Origin: Flavobacteriales bacterium
GTDB lineage: Bacteria; Bacteroidota; Bacteroidia; NS11-12g; UBA955
DNA: 42,946 nucleotides
Direction of reading: 5' to 3'
NCBI GenBank assembly: GCA_947457565.1
Contig: CANGWH010000011.1
Coordinates: 1 to 42,946, forward strand
Part shown: in pieces, positions 1 to 7,500 of the stretch
How the letters are laid out: each line of letters opens with the position of its first letter
Numbering within the stretch: position 1 is the stretch's first letter
The notes under the pieces: generated by a model
What the model saw: the letters and a program-made list of their open reading frames with translations, nothing else
Databases searched by the model: none
What the model was told of the DNA's origin: nothing
Position numbers and translations under genes: made by a program

Positions 1-522
1 ATCGGTTTGGGCAATCACGATATAATAGCTAGCAGAATTACCATTGGTAATCCAATTCTTTGTACCGTTTAAAATATAATGGTCGCCTTCTTCAAACGCT
101 GTGGTACGCTGACTCGTTGCGTCGCTTCCTGCTTCGGGTTCGCTCAATAAAAAAGCACCAATTTTCTGACCAGTAGCCAATGGAACCAAATACTTCTGCT
201 TCTGCTCTTCGTTGCCAAATGTCTCTATTCCCCAACATACTAATGAGTTATTTACACTCATACAAACACTCGCTGATGCATCAACCTTGGAAATTTCTTC
301 CATTGCCAAAACATAACTAATCGTGTCCATTCCTCCTCCTCCGTATTTAGGGTCAACCATCATACCCATAAACCCTAATTCACCCATCTTCTTTATCTGC
401 TCAGCAGGAAATTTCTGGTGTTCGTCGCGCTCAATTACACCCGGTAATAATTCCGTTTGTGCAAAGTCTCTGGCAGCTTGTTGAACGGCCAAGTGTTCCT
501 CAGAAAGCTCAAAATTCATCAT
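1..522 (-). CDS. acyl-CoA dehydrogenase, N-terminal part (runs off left edge)
   Basis: The first 174 codons of an acyl-CoA dehydrogenase, a flavoenzyme that oxidises acyl-CoA to the enoyl-CoA in fatty-acid or branched amino-acid breakdown. Visible family landmarks are the helical N-terminal region (LGFMGMMVDPKYGGGG), the LLSEPEAGSDA segment that contacts FAD and substrate, and TKNWITNG. The catalytic Glu would lie in the missing C-terminal part. Two adjacent ATG codons (522 and 519) could start the protein; 522 is used here. A -7-type box lies about 30 bases upstream. Short-chain or branched-chain specificity cannot be told from this half. The enoyl-CoA hydratase at 3.7 kb could act on its product, but the two are not in one operon. 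Confidence 0.93.
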   Translation of the reverse strand, partial: MMNFELSEEHLAVQQAARDFAQTELLPGVIERDEHQKFPAEQIKKMGELGFMGMMVDPKYGGGGMDTISYVLAMEEISKVDASASVCMSVNNSLVCWGIETFGNEEQKQKYLVPLATGQKIGAFLLSEPEAGSDATSQRTTAFEEGDHYILNGTKNWITNGNSASYYIVIAQTD

Positions 523-550
523 GTTGATTATCTAATATTATACGTTTTTG

Positions 551-558
551 CAAATTTA
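551..558 (-). promoter_or_regulatory. -7 promoter box for acyl-CoA dehydrogenase
   Basis: On the minus strand the sequence reads TAAATTTG, a match to the Bacteroidota -7 consensus TAnnTTTG. Its last G is 29 bases from the upstream ATG, leaving a leader of roughly 25 bases. Confidence 0.5.
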
Positions 559-618
559 AGTGGCTATTAACTATTTTCCGAATTTCACCACAAACTAATT
601 CTAAATTACAACCCCAAT

Positions 619-849
619 TTATTGGTTGTCTCTCCACTCGTAAACCCACTGAGCCTGTATCATCTCCAAATACCCCTCGTTACAAGCTTCTCGGGTTCCC
701 GAAAAATTGGGTATCTCTAACACCCATTCTACCAAATCCGTAAACCGTATTCGATAAATTTGTGTTTCCCCAAACGCATCGCCAAATCGCTCGTACAACT
801 TCATCGCGATGTCTTCAAAATCTGTCCATTCTATTGGTGGTTCGTACAT
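619..849 (-). CDS. iscX: IscX-like Fe-S cluster assembly adaptor
   Basis: A 76-residue acidic protein of the IscX (YfhJ) family, a small adaptor thought to bind the cysteine desulfurase IscS and iron and to regulate Fe-S cluster assembly. The family signature is clear: a WTDFEDIAMKLYERFGD helix, then IRFTDLVEWV, then a C-terminal segment ending QAQWVYEWRD that carries the family's conserved acidic and aromatic residues. The frame is open further upstream, but the ATG at 849 gives the normal family length and avoids overlap with fdx, which ends 11 bases before it. The fdx-iscX order is the same as at the end of the proteobacterial isc operon, although no hscBA, iscS or iscU is present here. 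Confidence 0.88.
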   Translation of the reverse strand: MYEPPIEWTDFEDIAMKLYERFGDAFGETQIYRIRFTDLVEWVLEIPNFSGTREACNEGYLEMIQAQWVYEWRDNQ

Positions 850-860
850 ATATTCCTTTA

Positions 861-1190
861 TTAATGACCAATAATCCCCGATTGATCCGGTATTACTACG
901 CGCAATGTACCCTCTTCTCCCAAGGTACACTGACAAGCCAATCTACTATTATACTTTGGATTACGCGCCCTGTCTACATACTCTTCCTCCCGATCACTCA
1001 TCTCAGGCAACAAATCCTCTCCGTCCTCTACGTAAACATGACAAGTAGAACACCCACACACCCCACCACAATTGTGATTCAAATGTATGTCGTTATCCAA
1101 GGCTACTTCTAATATAGACTCTCCCTCCGCTATACTTACAGTAATCGAAGGTTTGTCTTTCTCTTCAAAATCAAACGTTATCGTACCCAT
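861..1190 (-). CDS. fdx: [2Fe-2S] ferredoxin, adrenodoxin/Isc type
   Basis: A 109-residue 2Fe-2S ferredoxin that would supply electrons for Fe-S cluster assembly or a related reaction. The ligand pattern is that of vertebrate-type/Isc ferredoxins: C-x5-C-x2-C in the stretch NCGGVCGCSTCHVYVE, with the fourth Cys in RLACQC; an extra Cys sits inside the first loop and another next to the fourth ligand. The acidic helix LPEMSDREEEYVD is the usual partner-docking region. The ATG at 1190 is preferred to an earlier in-frame start at 1214 because MGTITFDFEE matches the family's N-terminus. It is followed by iscX after 11 bases and faces nusB divergently. A -7-like box (TATTTTCG, one mismatch) lies at 1201-1208. 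Confidence 0.92.
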   Translation of the reverse strand: MGTITFDFEEKDKPSITVSIAEGESILEVALDNDIHLNHNCGGVCGCSTCHVYVEDGEDLLPEMSDREEEYVDRARNPKYNSRLACQCTLGEEGTLRVVIPDQSGIIGH

Positions 1191-1256
1191 ATTACAGTCG
1201 CGAAAATAACACATCTCTCACCCAAATGGTTTGCTAATTTTCAATCAACAATACAC

Positions 1257-1264
1257 TATCTTTG
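1257..1264 (+). promoter_or_regulatory. -7 promoter box for nusB
   Basis: TATCTTTG fits the Bacteroidota -7 consensus TAnnTTTG. Its last G is 13 bases before the nusB ATG, so the leader would be only a few bases long. A TTG at 1231-1233 is a possible but widely spaced -33 element. Confidence 0.55.
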
Positions 1265-1276
1265 CAAACAAGTTCT

Positions 1277-2218
1277 ATGATTTCAAGAAGATTGGTGAGA
1301 ATAAAAGCGCTGCAAGCCCTGTACGCTTGGCAACAAAGCAGCGAAAGCAACACCCAAGAGGCAATTGACTTACTAAAAAAAGACATCGCCAACTTTCACA
1401 ATATTTACTTATTCCTCCTTGATTGGCCCTACCAATTCTCTCAAATTCTGCAAGAAAAAGTAGAAATTGAGAAAAGTAAATTCTACCCCGATCTCGATAA
1501 AATTAGACAGTTACAACTACTCAGTAGGTTTACCGGTGTTAAATTCATCCATAGAGAAGCATCGGCGTTAATGCCCTTAGACTTTCCATTCCATTGGGAT
1601 GAACTTAATAACCAACTCGAAGAATGGCAAAACCTTGTACTACAATGGCCCGAAACCAAAGAAATTAATATCTTCGACGAACCACCCATTGCGCTGCAAA
1701 TACCCTTCCTAAAAACCTTTTTCGAAGAATTTATCAATCGATCAGAATCGTTTAATCAAACCCTTGAAGAAATTTATCCCCGTTGGATTGATGATGACCC
1801 CTTCGTTTATCGGGAAATTGTAAAAACCGTTGAATCCCTTAAAGATTCCGGTGACGTAACCGTACTTTCTGCGCCCCTAAACTCCTCCGAAGAAGTTGAA
1901 ATGGCCATGAACCTAGTACTTACCACCATAAGAAATAGTAACAATTACGAACAATTAATTGCTGAGATTACCGACAATTGGGACCCCTCTAGAATCGCTA
2001 GCATCGATTTAATTATCATTAAGTTGGCCATTACCGAGTTTTTGCATTGTCCGGAAATTCCACCCAAAGCAACCATCAACGAATACCTGGAAATAACAAA
2101 AAATTACTCCACACCCAATAGCTCAAAATTCGTAAATGGTATACTCGATAAACTAAAGAAAAACCTCGAAACACAAGGAATGATTAAAAAATCAGGCCGC
2201 GGTTTGATCAATAAATAA
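1277..2218 (+). CDS. nusB: transcription antitermination factor NusB, long Bacteroidota form
   Basis: NusB pairs with NusE (S10) in antitermination of rRNA operons. The C-terminal half is a recognisable NusB domain: a run of helices with IASIDLIIIKLAITEFL, then PPKATINEYLEITKNY, and the closing SSKFVNGILDKL motif. At 313 residues it is about twice the length of the E. coli protein; the extra N-terminal 160 or so residues begin with a second NusB-like helix (RRLVRIKALQALYAWQQ), as is common in this phylum. The ATG at 1277 was chosen over an in-frame TTG at 1262 because the latter lies inside the promoter box. It heads a tightly packed run with the DUF1573 lipoprotein, yajC and coaE. Confidence 0.9.
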   Translation: MISRRLVRIKALQALYAWQQSSESNTQEAIDLLKKDIANFHNIYLFLLDWPYQFSQILQEKVEIEKSKFYPDLDKIRQLQLLSRFTGVKFIHREASALMPLDFPFHWDELNNQLEEWQNLVLQWPETKEINIFDEPPIALQIPFLKTFFEEFINRSESFNQTLEEIYPRWIDDDPFVYREIVKTVESLKDSGDVTVLSAPLNSSEEVEMAMNLVLTTIRNSNNYEQLIAEITDNWDPSRIASIDLIIIKLAITEFLHCPEIPPKATINEYLEITKNYSTPNSSKFVNGILDKLKKNLETQGMIKKSGRGLINK

Positions 2219-2229
2219 TTCATCCTACG

Positions 2230-2237
2230 TATTTTTG
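2230..2237 (+). promoter_or_regulatory. -7 promoter box for DUF1573 lipoprotein
   Basis: TATTTTTG fits TAnnTTTG. The last G is five bases before the ATG at 2242, so transcription would start at or next to the start codon. It sits in the 23-base gap after nusB, so the downstream genes may have their own promoter as well as read-through. Confidence 0.5.
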
Positions 2238-2241
2238 AATT

Positions 2242-2754
2242 ATGCGTTTACCAAAAATCCTTTGGGTTCTACCATTGTTGCTGCTTTCTTCCTGCAGTGA
2301 CACAAAGGAGGAATCTACCAGCCAATCCAACAACGAATCGGCAGAAAGTACTATAGAATCAGCCAATACCGCTACCTCAGACAACCCGCAAAACCAAGCA
2401 GAAACCGTTTTGGGTGATGTGCAATTTAAAGACACCCTCTTTATGTTTGGCAGAGTAGAAGAAGGCGTAGAAGTAGAACACGTATTTAGCTTCAAAAACA
2501 CCGGAAAAGGCGAAGTCTACATCAGCCAGGTTTCCCCCGGATGCACATGCACCGTTACAGACTATACCAAAGACGCTATCGCCCCTGGAAAAGAAGGAAA
2601 AATTAAAGCAACCTTCGACACCAAAGGGAAAGGCGGTCCCGGCGGAGTACTCAACGAAAAAACAGTAGATGTTTATTTTCAAAATTCAGCCACAGAACAC
2701 ATAGTACTTAAATTTAAAGCGTACATCTTTAATAACGGTGATACTAATCCTTAA
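2242..2754 (+). CDS. DUF1573-domain lipoprotein
   Basis: A 170-residue probable lipoprotein. The N-terminus is a signal peptide with a lipobox ending LLLLSSC (Cys18), followed by a Ser/Glu/Thr/Asn-rich linker of about 40 residues. From about residue 52 comes one DUF1573 domain, an immunoglobulin-like fold related to ASPM-SPD-2-Hydin domains, recognised by FGRVEEGVEVEHVFSFKNTG, the VSPGCTCTVTDY turn and IAPGKEGKIKATFDTKGK. The function of this widespread Bacteroidota family is unknown; it is predicted to be anchored in a membrane facing the periplasm. yajC follows after two bases, so co-expression with the Sec accessory protein is likely, but nothing here shows a functional link. Confidence 0.88.
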   Translation: MRLPKILWVLPLLLLSSCSDTKEESTSQSNNESAESTIESANTATSDNPQNQAETVLGDVQFKDTLFMFGRVEEGVEVEHVFSFKNTGKGEVYISQVSPGCTCTVTDYTKDAIAPGKEGKIKATFDTKGKGGPGGVLNEKTVDVYFQNSATEHIVLKFKAYIFNNGDTNP

Positions 2755-2756
2755 CC

Positions 2757-3068
2757 ATGAACTCAACCATTATACTATTACAAGCCAAAGGCGGCGGACA
2801 AGACCAGTTTATCATGATGATGCTGGTTATGGCAGTATTGTTCTTTTTTATGATCTATCCCCAAATGAAAAAACAGAAAAAAGCACGTCTGTTTACCGAA
2901 GAACTTAAAAAAGGCGATCAAATTGTTACCTCCGGCGGAATCCACGGTAAAATCACCCAAGACCAAGAGAAATGCTTCGTTATTACCGTAGAAGAAGGAA
3001 GCCTCAAGATCGATAAATCCGCTGTGAGCATGGAGTTAACCCAAGCACACTACCCCAAAGAAAAATGA
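2757..3068 (+). CDS. yajC: preprotein translocase subunit YajC
   Basis: A 103-residue protein with one transmembrane helix near the N-terminus (about residues 19-36, a Met/Leu/Phe-rich stretch) followed by YPQMKKQKKARLF and a small cytoplasmic domain with KKGDQIVTSGGIHGKI, the diagnostic YajC motif. YajC associates with SecDF and helps Sec-dependent export and membrane insertion. No secD or secF is visible here. Its stop overlaps the coaE start by four bases, so the two are probably translationally coupled. Confidence 0.95.
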   Translation: MNSTIILLQAKGGGQDQFIMMMLVMAVLFFFMIYPQMKKQKKARLFTEELKKGDQIVTSGGIHGKITQDQEKCFVITVEEGSLKIDKSAVSMELTQAHYPKEK

Positions 3069-3664
3069 TCCGTGTTGGAATAACAGGTAACATCGGAAGC
3101 GGTAAAACTACCGTTTGTAAAATCTTTGAAAGCCTGCATATTCCTGTTTATTACGCCGATAGAGAAGCCAAAAACCTCTATTCTAAATACCCGGAAATTA
3201 AAAATGAAGTAATTAATTTATTGGGCAACTCCGCTTACAACGATAACGGATTGCCCAATTTTTCATTTATTAAATCGGAAATCTTTATTAACCCCTCCAA
3301 ACTCTCAGCACTCAACAATATCCTGCACCCCTACGTATTTAACCACTTTCACCATTGGTGCAACGAAATACAAATACAACAACCCAACCTCCCCTACGCA
3401 ATCAAAGAAGCCGCCATTCTGTTCGAAAGCGGTGCCAATAAAACCGTAGAAAAAACCATCCTCGTTACAGCACCTACCGAACTAAAAATTCAACGTGCCA
3501 TGCGCCGAGATAACGCAACCGAACAGGACGTGATTCAACGACTGTCGAAACAGCTTTCCGAAGAAGAACTACTAAAACGAGTAGATTTTGTTATTACTAA
3601 CGATGAAAAAACACCGCTAATTCCGCAGGTGTTGGCAATTCATAAACAATTAACAGAGCTCTAA
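3065..3664 (+). CDS. coaE: dephospho-CoA kinase
   Basis: Catalyses the last step of coenzyme A synthesis, ATP-dependent 3'-phosphorylation of dephospho-CoA. The 199-residue protein begins with the P-loop GNIGSGKTT (residues 8-16), followed by the family's YYADREAK segment (usually D-AD), a LHPYVF motif, KEAAILFESGA in the CoA-binding region, and RAMRRDNATEQDV in the lid. Length is normal. The start overlaps the yajC stop. It is the last gene of this + strand run and converges on the enoyl-CoA hydratase gene with a 35-base gap. Confidence 0.95.
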   Translation: MIRVGITGNIGSGKTTVCKIFESLHIPVYYADREAKNLYSKYPEIKNEVINLLGNSAYNDNGLPNFSFIKSEIFINPSKLSALNNILHPYVFNHFHHWCNEIQIQQPNLPYAIKEAAILFESGANKTVEKTILVTAPTELKIQRAMRRDNATEQDVIQRLSKQLSEEELLKRVDFVITNDEKTPLIPQVLAIHKQLTEL

Positions 3665-3671
3665 ACCCATC

Positions 3672-3693
3672 ATTCAGGCAATCAACCCTGAAT
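3672..3693. terminator. weak hairpin between convergent coaE and enoyl-CoA hydratase genes
   Basis: Perfect seven-base arms, ATTCAGG at 3672-3678 and CCTGAAT at 3687-3693, with an eight-base loop. It occupies most of the short convergent gap, but no T run follows on either strand, so a terminator role is only inferred from position. Confidence 0.3.
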
Positions 3694-3699
3694 ATACCC

Positions 3700-4476
3700 T
3701 TACAGATTTCTAAAATCAGCCTTGCGCTTATTCATAAACGCTTCCGTTCCCTCTTGGAAATCCGCAGTTCCAAACGCTTCTCCAAACTCATATATCTCTC
3801 GCTGCATACCATTTACATTGGGCTTGTAAAAATCATTGACACATTTGAAAATTTTGTTTACAGCACTTGGGCTCTTAGACGCTATTTTAACCACCAAAGC
3901 CTTAGCTTCCTCCAACAACACGTCCAAATCAACTACCTTATTAACCAAACCAAATCGCTCAGCCATCTCAGCATCGATACTATCGGCCGTTAACAACAAC
4001 TCCAATCCTTTACCCTTACCCACCAGTTGAATCAATCGCTGAGTACCGCCATAACCAGGAGGCACGCCCAAATTTACTTCGGGCTGACCAAACTTAGCAT
4101 TCTTACTAGCCACACGCAAATGACAAGCCATCGCCAATTCACAACCCCCACCCAAAGCGAATCCATTCACCGCAGCAACCACTACCTTACTACCCTCCTC
4201 TATTGCGTTCATCACATCGTGACCATTTGCACTCATCTTGGTAGCTTCGTCTACCGAAAAATTTGCAAACTCACTAATATCCGCACCCGCCGCAAATGCC
4301 TTGCTCCCTGAACCCGTTACTATCATCCCATACACCGATGCATCCTCATTACCTGCATTAACCGCTTGCTTTATCTCTTGCAAAGTCTCTATCGTTAATG
4401 CGTTTAACTTACTCTCCCTGTTGATGGTTATAACTAAAACGTTATCCTCAATTTGGGTAATAATATTATTGTACAT
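3700..4476 (-). CDS. enoyl-CoA hydratase (crotonase family)
   Basis: A 258-residue crotonase-fold enzyme expected to add water to a 2-enoyl-CoA. Both catalytic glutamates of true hydratases are present: Glu113 in GGGCELA and Glu133 in FGQPEVNLG. The oxyanion-hole segments AFAAGADI and ALGGG and the PGYGGTQRL stretch are intact. These features favour a hydratase over an isomerase or a decarboxylase, though the substrate is not visible. It is the last gene of a seven-gene operon and lies 18 bases after the stand-alone B12-binding protein, which suggests a shared role in acyl-CoA metabolism, possibly short-chain acids. Confidence 0.92.
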   Translation of the reverse strand: MYNNIITQIEDNVLVITINRESKLNALTIETLQEIKQAVNAGNEDASVYGMIVTGSGSKAFAAGADISEFANFSVDEATKMSANGHDVMNAIEEGSKVVVAAVNGFALGGGCELAMACHLRVASKNAKFGQPEVNLGVPPGYGGTQRLIQLVGKGKGLELLLTADSIDAEMAERFGLVNKVVDLDVLLEEAKALVVKIASKSPSAVNKIFKCVNDFYKPNVNGMQREIYEFGEAFGTADFQEGTEAFMNKRKADFRNL

Positions 4477-4494
4477 AAAATAGTTGTTATCTAA

Positions 4495-4902
4495 TTAAAA
4501 AGTTCGATGATTGGCAACCCACAAACGCAAGTACGCCGCAATTTCCTTTGTGTCCGTACCCGGTGGAAACAACTTAGCCACTCCCAATCCATTTAAATGC
4601 TCAACATCGCTGTCTGGAATAATACCACCACCGGTTAATAAAACATCCTCGATTCCCTTCTCTTTCAACAAATCCAAAATTCTAGGAAATACTGTATTGT
4701 GCGCGCCGCTTAATATACTAACCCCTATTACGTCTACATCCTCCTGAATAGCTGCCTGAACCACCATCTCTGGCGTCTGACGAAGCCCGGTATAAATCAC
4801 CTCCATCCCCTCATCCCTTAACGCTGAGGCTATTACTTTAGCGCCCCTATCGTGGCCATCCAAACCTACTTTTGCCACCAATACCCGAATCGGTCTATTC
4901 AT
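4495..4902 (-). CDS. stand-alone cobalamin (B12)-binding protein, acyl-CoA mutase small-subunit type
   Basis: A 135-residue protein consisting only of the B12-binding domain found at the C-terminus of methylmalonyl-CoA mutase. The base-off/His-on motif D-x-H-x-x-G is present as D15-G-H17-D-R-G20, followed by the GVSILSGAH and LLTGGGIIP segments that line the nucleotide tail. Stand-alone domains of this kind pair with a separate catalytic subunit, as in archaeal methylmalonyl-CoA mutase or isobutyryl-CoA mutase. No such subunit is in the window. The neighbours are an enoyl-CoA hydratase (18 bases downstream) and a ComB-like protein (15 bases upstream). Confidence 0.9.
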   Translation of the reverse strand: MNRPIRVLVAKVGLDGHDRGAKVIASALRDEGMEVIYTGLRQTPEMVVQAAIQEDVDVIGVSILSGAHNTVFPRILDLLKEKGIEDVLLTGGGIIPDSDVEHLNGLGVAKLFPPGTDTKEIAAYLRLWVANHRTF

Positions 4903-4917
4903 TGTTTTCTCAATCGA

Positions 4918-5694
4918 TTACTGCAAATTTACACTTCCTGGTACGTATTGTACCAATTCACCCGCATAAACCTTATTGTCACTCAATAAAAACTCCCTTA
5001 TTTCAGCCTTTACCGCATAGTTGCTCACATCAGTTCGCAAACAAACATCCAGGTCAGACTCCGCATGCATCGATTTAAACCGTTGTACATGATTCGCATC
5101 CTCCAAATAAGAAACGAAATCACCACCACTATCCTTAAACATCGATAACGCCGCCCGTGAAGCATCGTCCTCTATAGCATACCCGCGCTGCAAAAGTTGA
5201 TCAATCATCGCTCCCGCAAACAACGAATCCTCCAAATTAAACCGATTCTTCCACCCTGCACAAAACAACACTACCGGTAATCCTTGTTCCAATATAGCCT
5301 CCACCGTGGCCGATAAATTGTAAAACGATGAAACCCAAATCCTATCCGCTGCATTACTCATTACTAATGCCTGAGTGCCATTGGTAGTGGTGATAACGAT
5401 AGACGCTCCACCTACCCGCTCCGGAGTAAATTCCTGCGGCGAATTACCAAAATCAAATCCCTCTAACTTAAACCCATTTCGCTCACCAGCAAGCAAATAA
5501 CCTCGCTCCCTAAACAAAATAGAATCCTCCGTGGCAGATACCGCCACCATCTGCTTACAACCGTTGTCTAACGAAACACAAATGGTAGTAGTGGCCCTCA
5601 AAATATCAATAATTACCACCTGCTTGCCCGATACCCCACCCGATAAATACGGAAACAATGCAGGCGAAAACAACGTCTCTATAGTCCTATTCAT
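4918..5694 (-). CDS. comB: 2-phosphosulfolactate phosphatase family protein (ComB-like)
   Basis: A 258-residue member of the ComB family. ComB removes phosphate from 2-phosphosulfolactate, originally described as step two of coenzyme M synthesis in methanogens. Family motifs are VVIIDILRATTTICV near the N-terminus, GERNG followed by GFDFGNSP, TTTNGTQAL and FCAGWKNRF. In bacteria outside the methanogens the product sulfolactate may be an end product or a precursor of sulfonated compounds. No phosphosulfolactate synthase (ComA) or sulfolactate dehydrogenase (ComC) is nearby. The start overlaps the pth stop by four bases. Confidence 0.85.
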   Translation of the reverse strand: MNRTIETLFSPALFPYLSGGVSGKQVVIIDILRATTTICVSLDNGCKQMVAVSATEDSILFRERGYLLAGERNGFKLEGFDFGNSPQEFTPERVGGASIVITTTNGTQALVMSNAADRIWVSSFYNLSATVEAILEQGLPVVLFCAGWKNRFNLEDSLFAGAMIDQLLQRGYAIEDDASRAALSMFKDSGGDFVSYLEDANHVQRFKSMHAESDLDVCLRTDVSNYAVKAEIREFLLSDNKVYAGELVQYVPGSVNLQ

Positions 5695-6260
5695 GCTTTA
5701 TTCGTGTTTGTAAAATTCATAGCAAATCCCAAGCCTAGCGTGCAAAATTGCAGAGCACCGTCCACCGCTTTCTCTATAGTCTTATCTACCGTTTCTCGCT
5801 CGTCCTCAGCCCATCTCCCCAACACAAACTCCACCTGACGGCCTTGTGCAAAATCGTTGCCAATACCAAAACGCAACCGAGGATAATCCACCGTACTTAA
5901 ACTTTGTTGCACACTTTTAAGTCCGTTATGTCCACCATCACTCCCCTTCCCCCGCATACGCAAACTCCCCAACGGCAAGCTCAAATCGTCCGTAATCACC
6001 AAAATGTTCTCCAACTTTATCTTCTCCTGCTGCATCCAATAACTCACCGCCTTGCCGCTTAAATTCATGTACGTATTTGGCTTTAATAAAATAATCTGCT
6101 TGCCGCGATGCGATACCCTAGACAAACTGCCGTGTTTCACACCCTCCCAATCCGTAGAAAATTTCTTTCCCAACGCATCCACAACATCAAACCCAATGTT
6201 ATGTCGGGTACCCGAATATTCATCGCCTATATTCCCAAGTCCTATGAGTAAAAACTTCAT
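5691..6260 (-). CDS. pth: peptidyl-tRNA hydrolase
   Basis: Releases peptides from peptidyl-tRNAs that drop off the ribosome. All active-site positions of bacterial Pth are visible: Asn10 in GLGNIG, His20 in TRHNIGF, Asn in TYMNLSG, and Asp in ITDDLSLPLG; GGHNGLKS and RLRFGIG follow. Length (189 residues) is normal. The ATG at 6260 (MKFLLIGLGN) is preferred to an in-frame TTG six bases earlier. It lies ten bases after the permease gene and overlaps comB by four bases. Confidence 0.95.
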   Translation of the reverse strand: MKFLLIGLGNIGDEYSGTRHNIGFDVVDALGKKFSTDWEGVKHGSLSRVSHRGKQIILLKPNTYMNLSGKAVSYWMQQEKIKLENILVITDDLSLPLGSLRMRGKGSDGGHNGLKSVQQSLSTVDYPRLRFGIGNDFAQGRQVEFVLGRWAEDERETVDKTIEKAVDGALQFCTLGLGFAMNFTNTNKA

Positions 6261-6270
6261 GTTCAATTAC

Positions 6271-7497
6271 TTACTTGTCTAAAACTATGTTGGTAGTGGC
6301 TATCTTTTTAGCCCGAATCGATGGCAAAATAGCGCTTAATCCACCCAAAATCAACGCCAATAACGCAATCCAACCCAAATCTTCCACCCGCAATTCCACC
6401 GGATAAGCCATCGTAAAGGTACTCTCTGTCTTCACCCAGCCATATCTACCCTGCAACAACACCAAGCCCACCCCCAACAATATCCCCAATATGGTTCCCG
6501 CAAAAGCCACCATTAACCCCTCAATAAAAACCAATAATTGTACCGCGTATTCCCCCATTCCCAATCGATAAAACAATCGAAAATCTCGCTGCTTCTCAAT
6601 TACTAACAAACTCAAAGCACCAATTAAATTGAATGTAATCAATAATAAAACAAACGATAAAATAGCAAACGATATCCACTTCTCCGAATTAAACATCCGA
6701 TACAACGTACTATGTAACTCCCTGCCACTCAACAACTCCATACCGTGCTTCTTTCCAAAAGTTATTACCCTACCTACCTCATCCGCTGTCAATTCATCAA
6801 AAAACACCTCGCTAATCGATTCGTTCTGAAATAAATTTTGAGCCGCTTCCAAGCCAATATATACTTGCTGTTGACTTTCCTCTTCGGGTAAACGCAACAT
6901 AGCCGAGGGAATAAAAACCACCTCGTTATATGCATCGGCACTCATCACCGATCCCCCCCTATCCATAGAAATCAACGATATGGGCGCATCAATCGTCCCT
7001 ACACCCAAACGATAAATTAATCCCTCGCCCAACCAAGCAAAATCAGAAATATAGTTTTGCTCAGCCCTTATTGGATCATACATTTTAGCCTCTCCCTCCG
7101 ACACCACGGTGTCCATGTTCCACAACCTATAAATTCCACTATCAACCCCCACTACCTCGCACGCCGTTTGCTGATCACCATACTTTAAAATAGCCTTATC
7201 TCGCAATATCATCGTGGCTTTCCTTGAAGCCGTACCCAAAACACGTAAATCCTGCTTCCCAATAACCCTACTCTTCCCCTCCACAGGCCGCAATACCCAA
7301 GTAGGGTCAGTTAACTCATACGATGAAAAAATAGCCGTCTCAAAGCCGTTCAACGCACTCATTAAAATCACCAATCCCGCTGCACCAACAGCGTAGCCCA
7401 TAACGGAAATACCCGTAATTATGTTTACCACACTGGGGTTGCTTCCAGAAAAAAAATAACGCCTCGATATTTTAAACGGCAATCCCAGCAAAACCAA
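6271..7497 (-). CDS. FtsX-type ABC transporter permease, LolC/LolE-like
   Basis: A 408-residue membrane protein with the LolC/E layout: one transmembrane helix near the N-terminus (after FKISRRYFFSG, in NIITGISVMGYAVG), a large periplasmic domain, then three C-terminal helices forming the FtsX domain. This fits an inner-membrane subunit that releases lipoproteins to the periplasmic carrier, or a related mechanotransmission transporter. No ATPase gene lies beside it. There is no ATG near the N-terminus: the frame opens with TTG codons at 7497, 7491 and 7482, four or more bases after the rbfA stop. By comparison with the LolC N-terminus the start is at one of these, and the exact one is uncertain. 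Confidence 0.82.
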   Translation of the reverse strand: MVLLGLPFKISRRYFFSGSNPSVVNIITGISVMGYAVGAAGLVILMSALNGFETAIFSSYELTDPTWVLRPVEGKSRVIGKQDLRVLGTASRKATMILRDKAILKYGDQQTACEVVGVDSGIYRLWNMDTVVSEGEAKMYDPIRAEQNYISDFAWLGEGLIYRLGVGTIDAPISLISMDRGGSVMSADAYNEVVFIPSAMLRLPEEESQQQVYIGLEAAQNLFQNESISEVFFDELTADEVGRVITFGKKHGMELLSGRELHSTLYRMFNSEKWISFAILSFVLLLITFNLIGALSLLVIEKQRDFRLFYRLGMGEYAVQLLVFIEGLMVAFAGTILGILLGVGLVLLQGRYGWVKTESTFTMAYPVELRVEDLGWIALLALILGGLSAILPSIRAKKIATTNIVLDK

Positions 7498-7500
7498 CCC

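Noticed and set aside
762-1112. Plus-strand open frame across iscX and fdx
   Set aside because: Antisense to two well-recognised genes and without a recognisable product.
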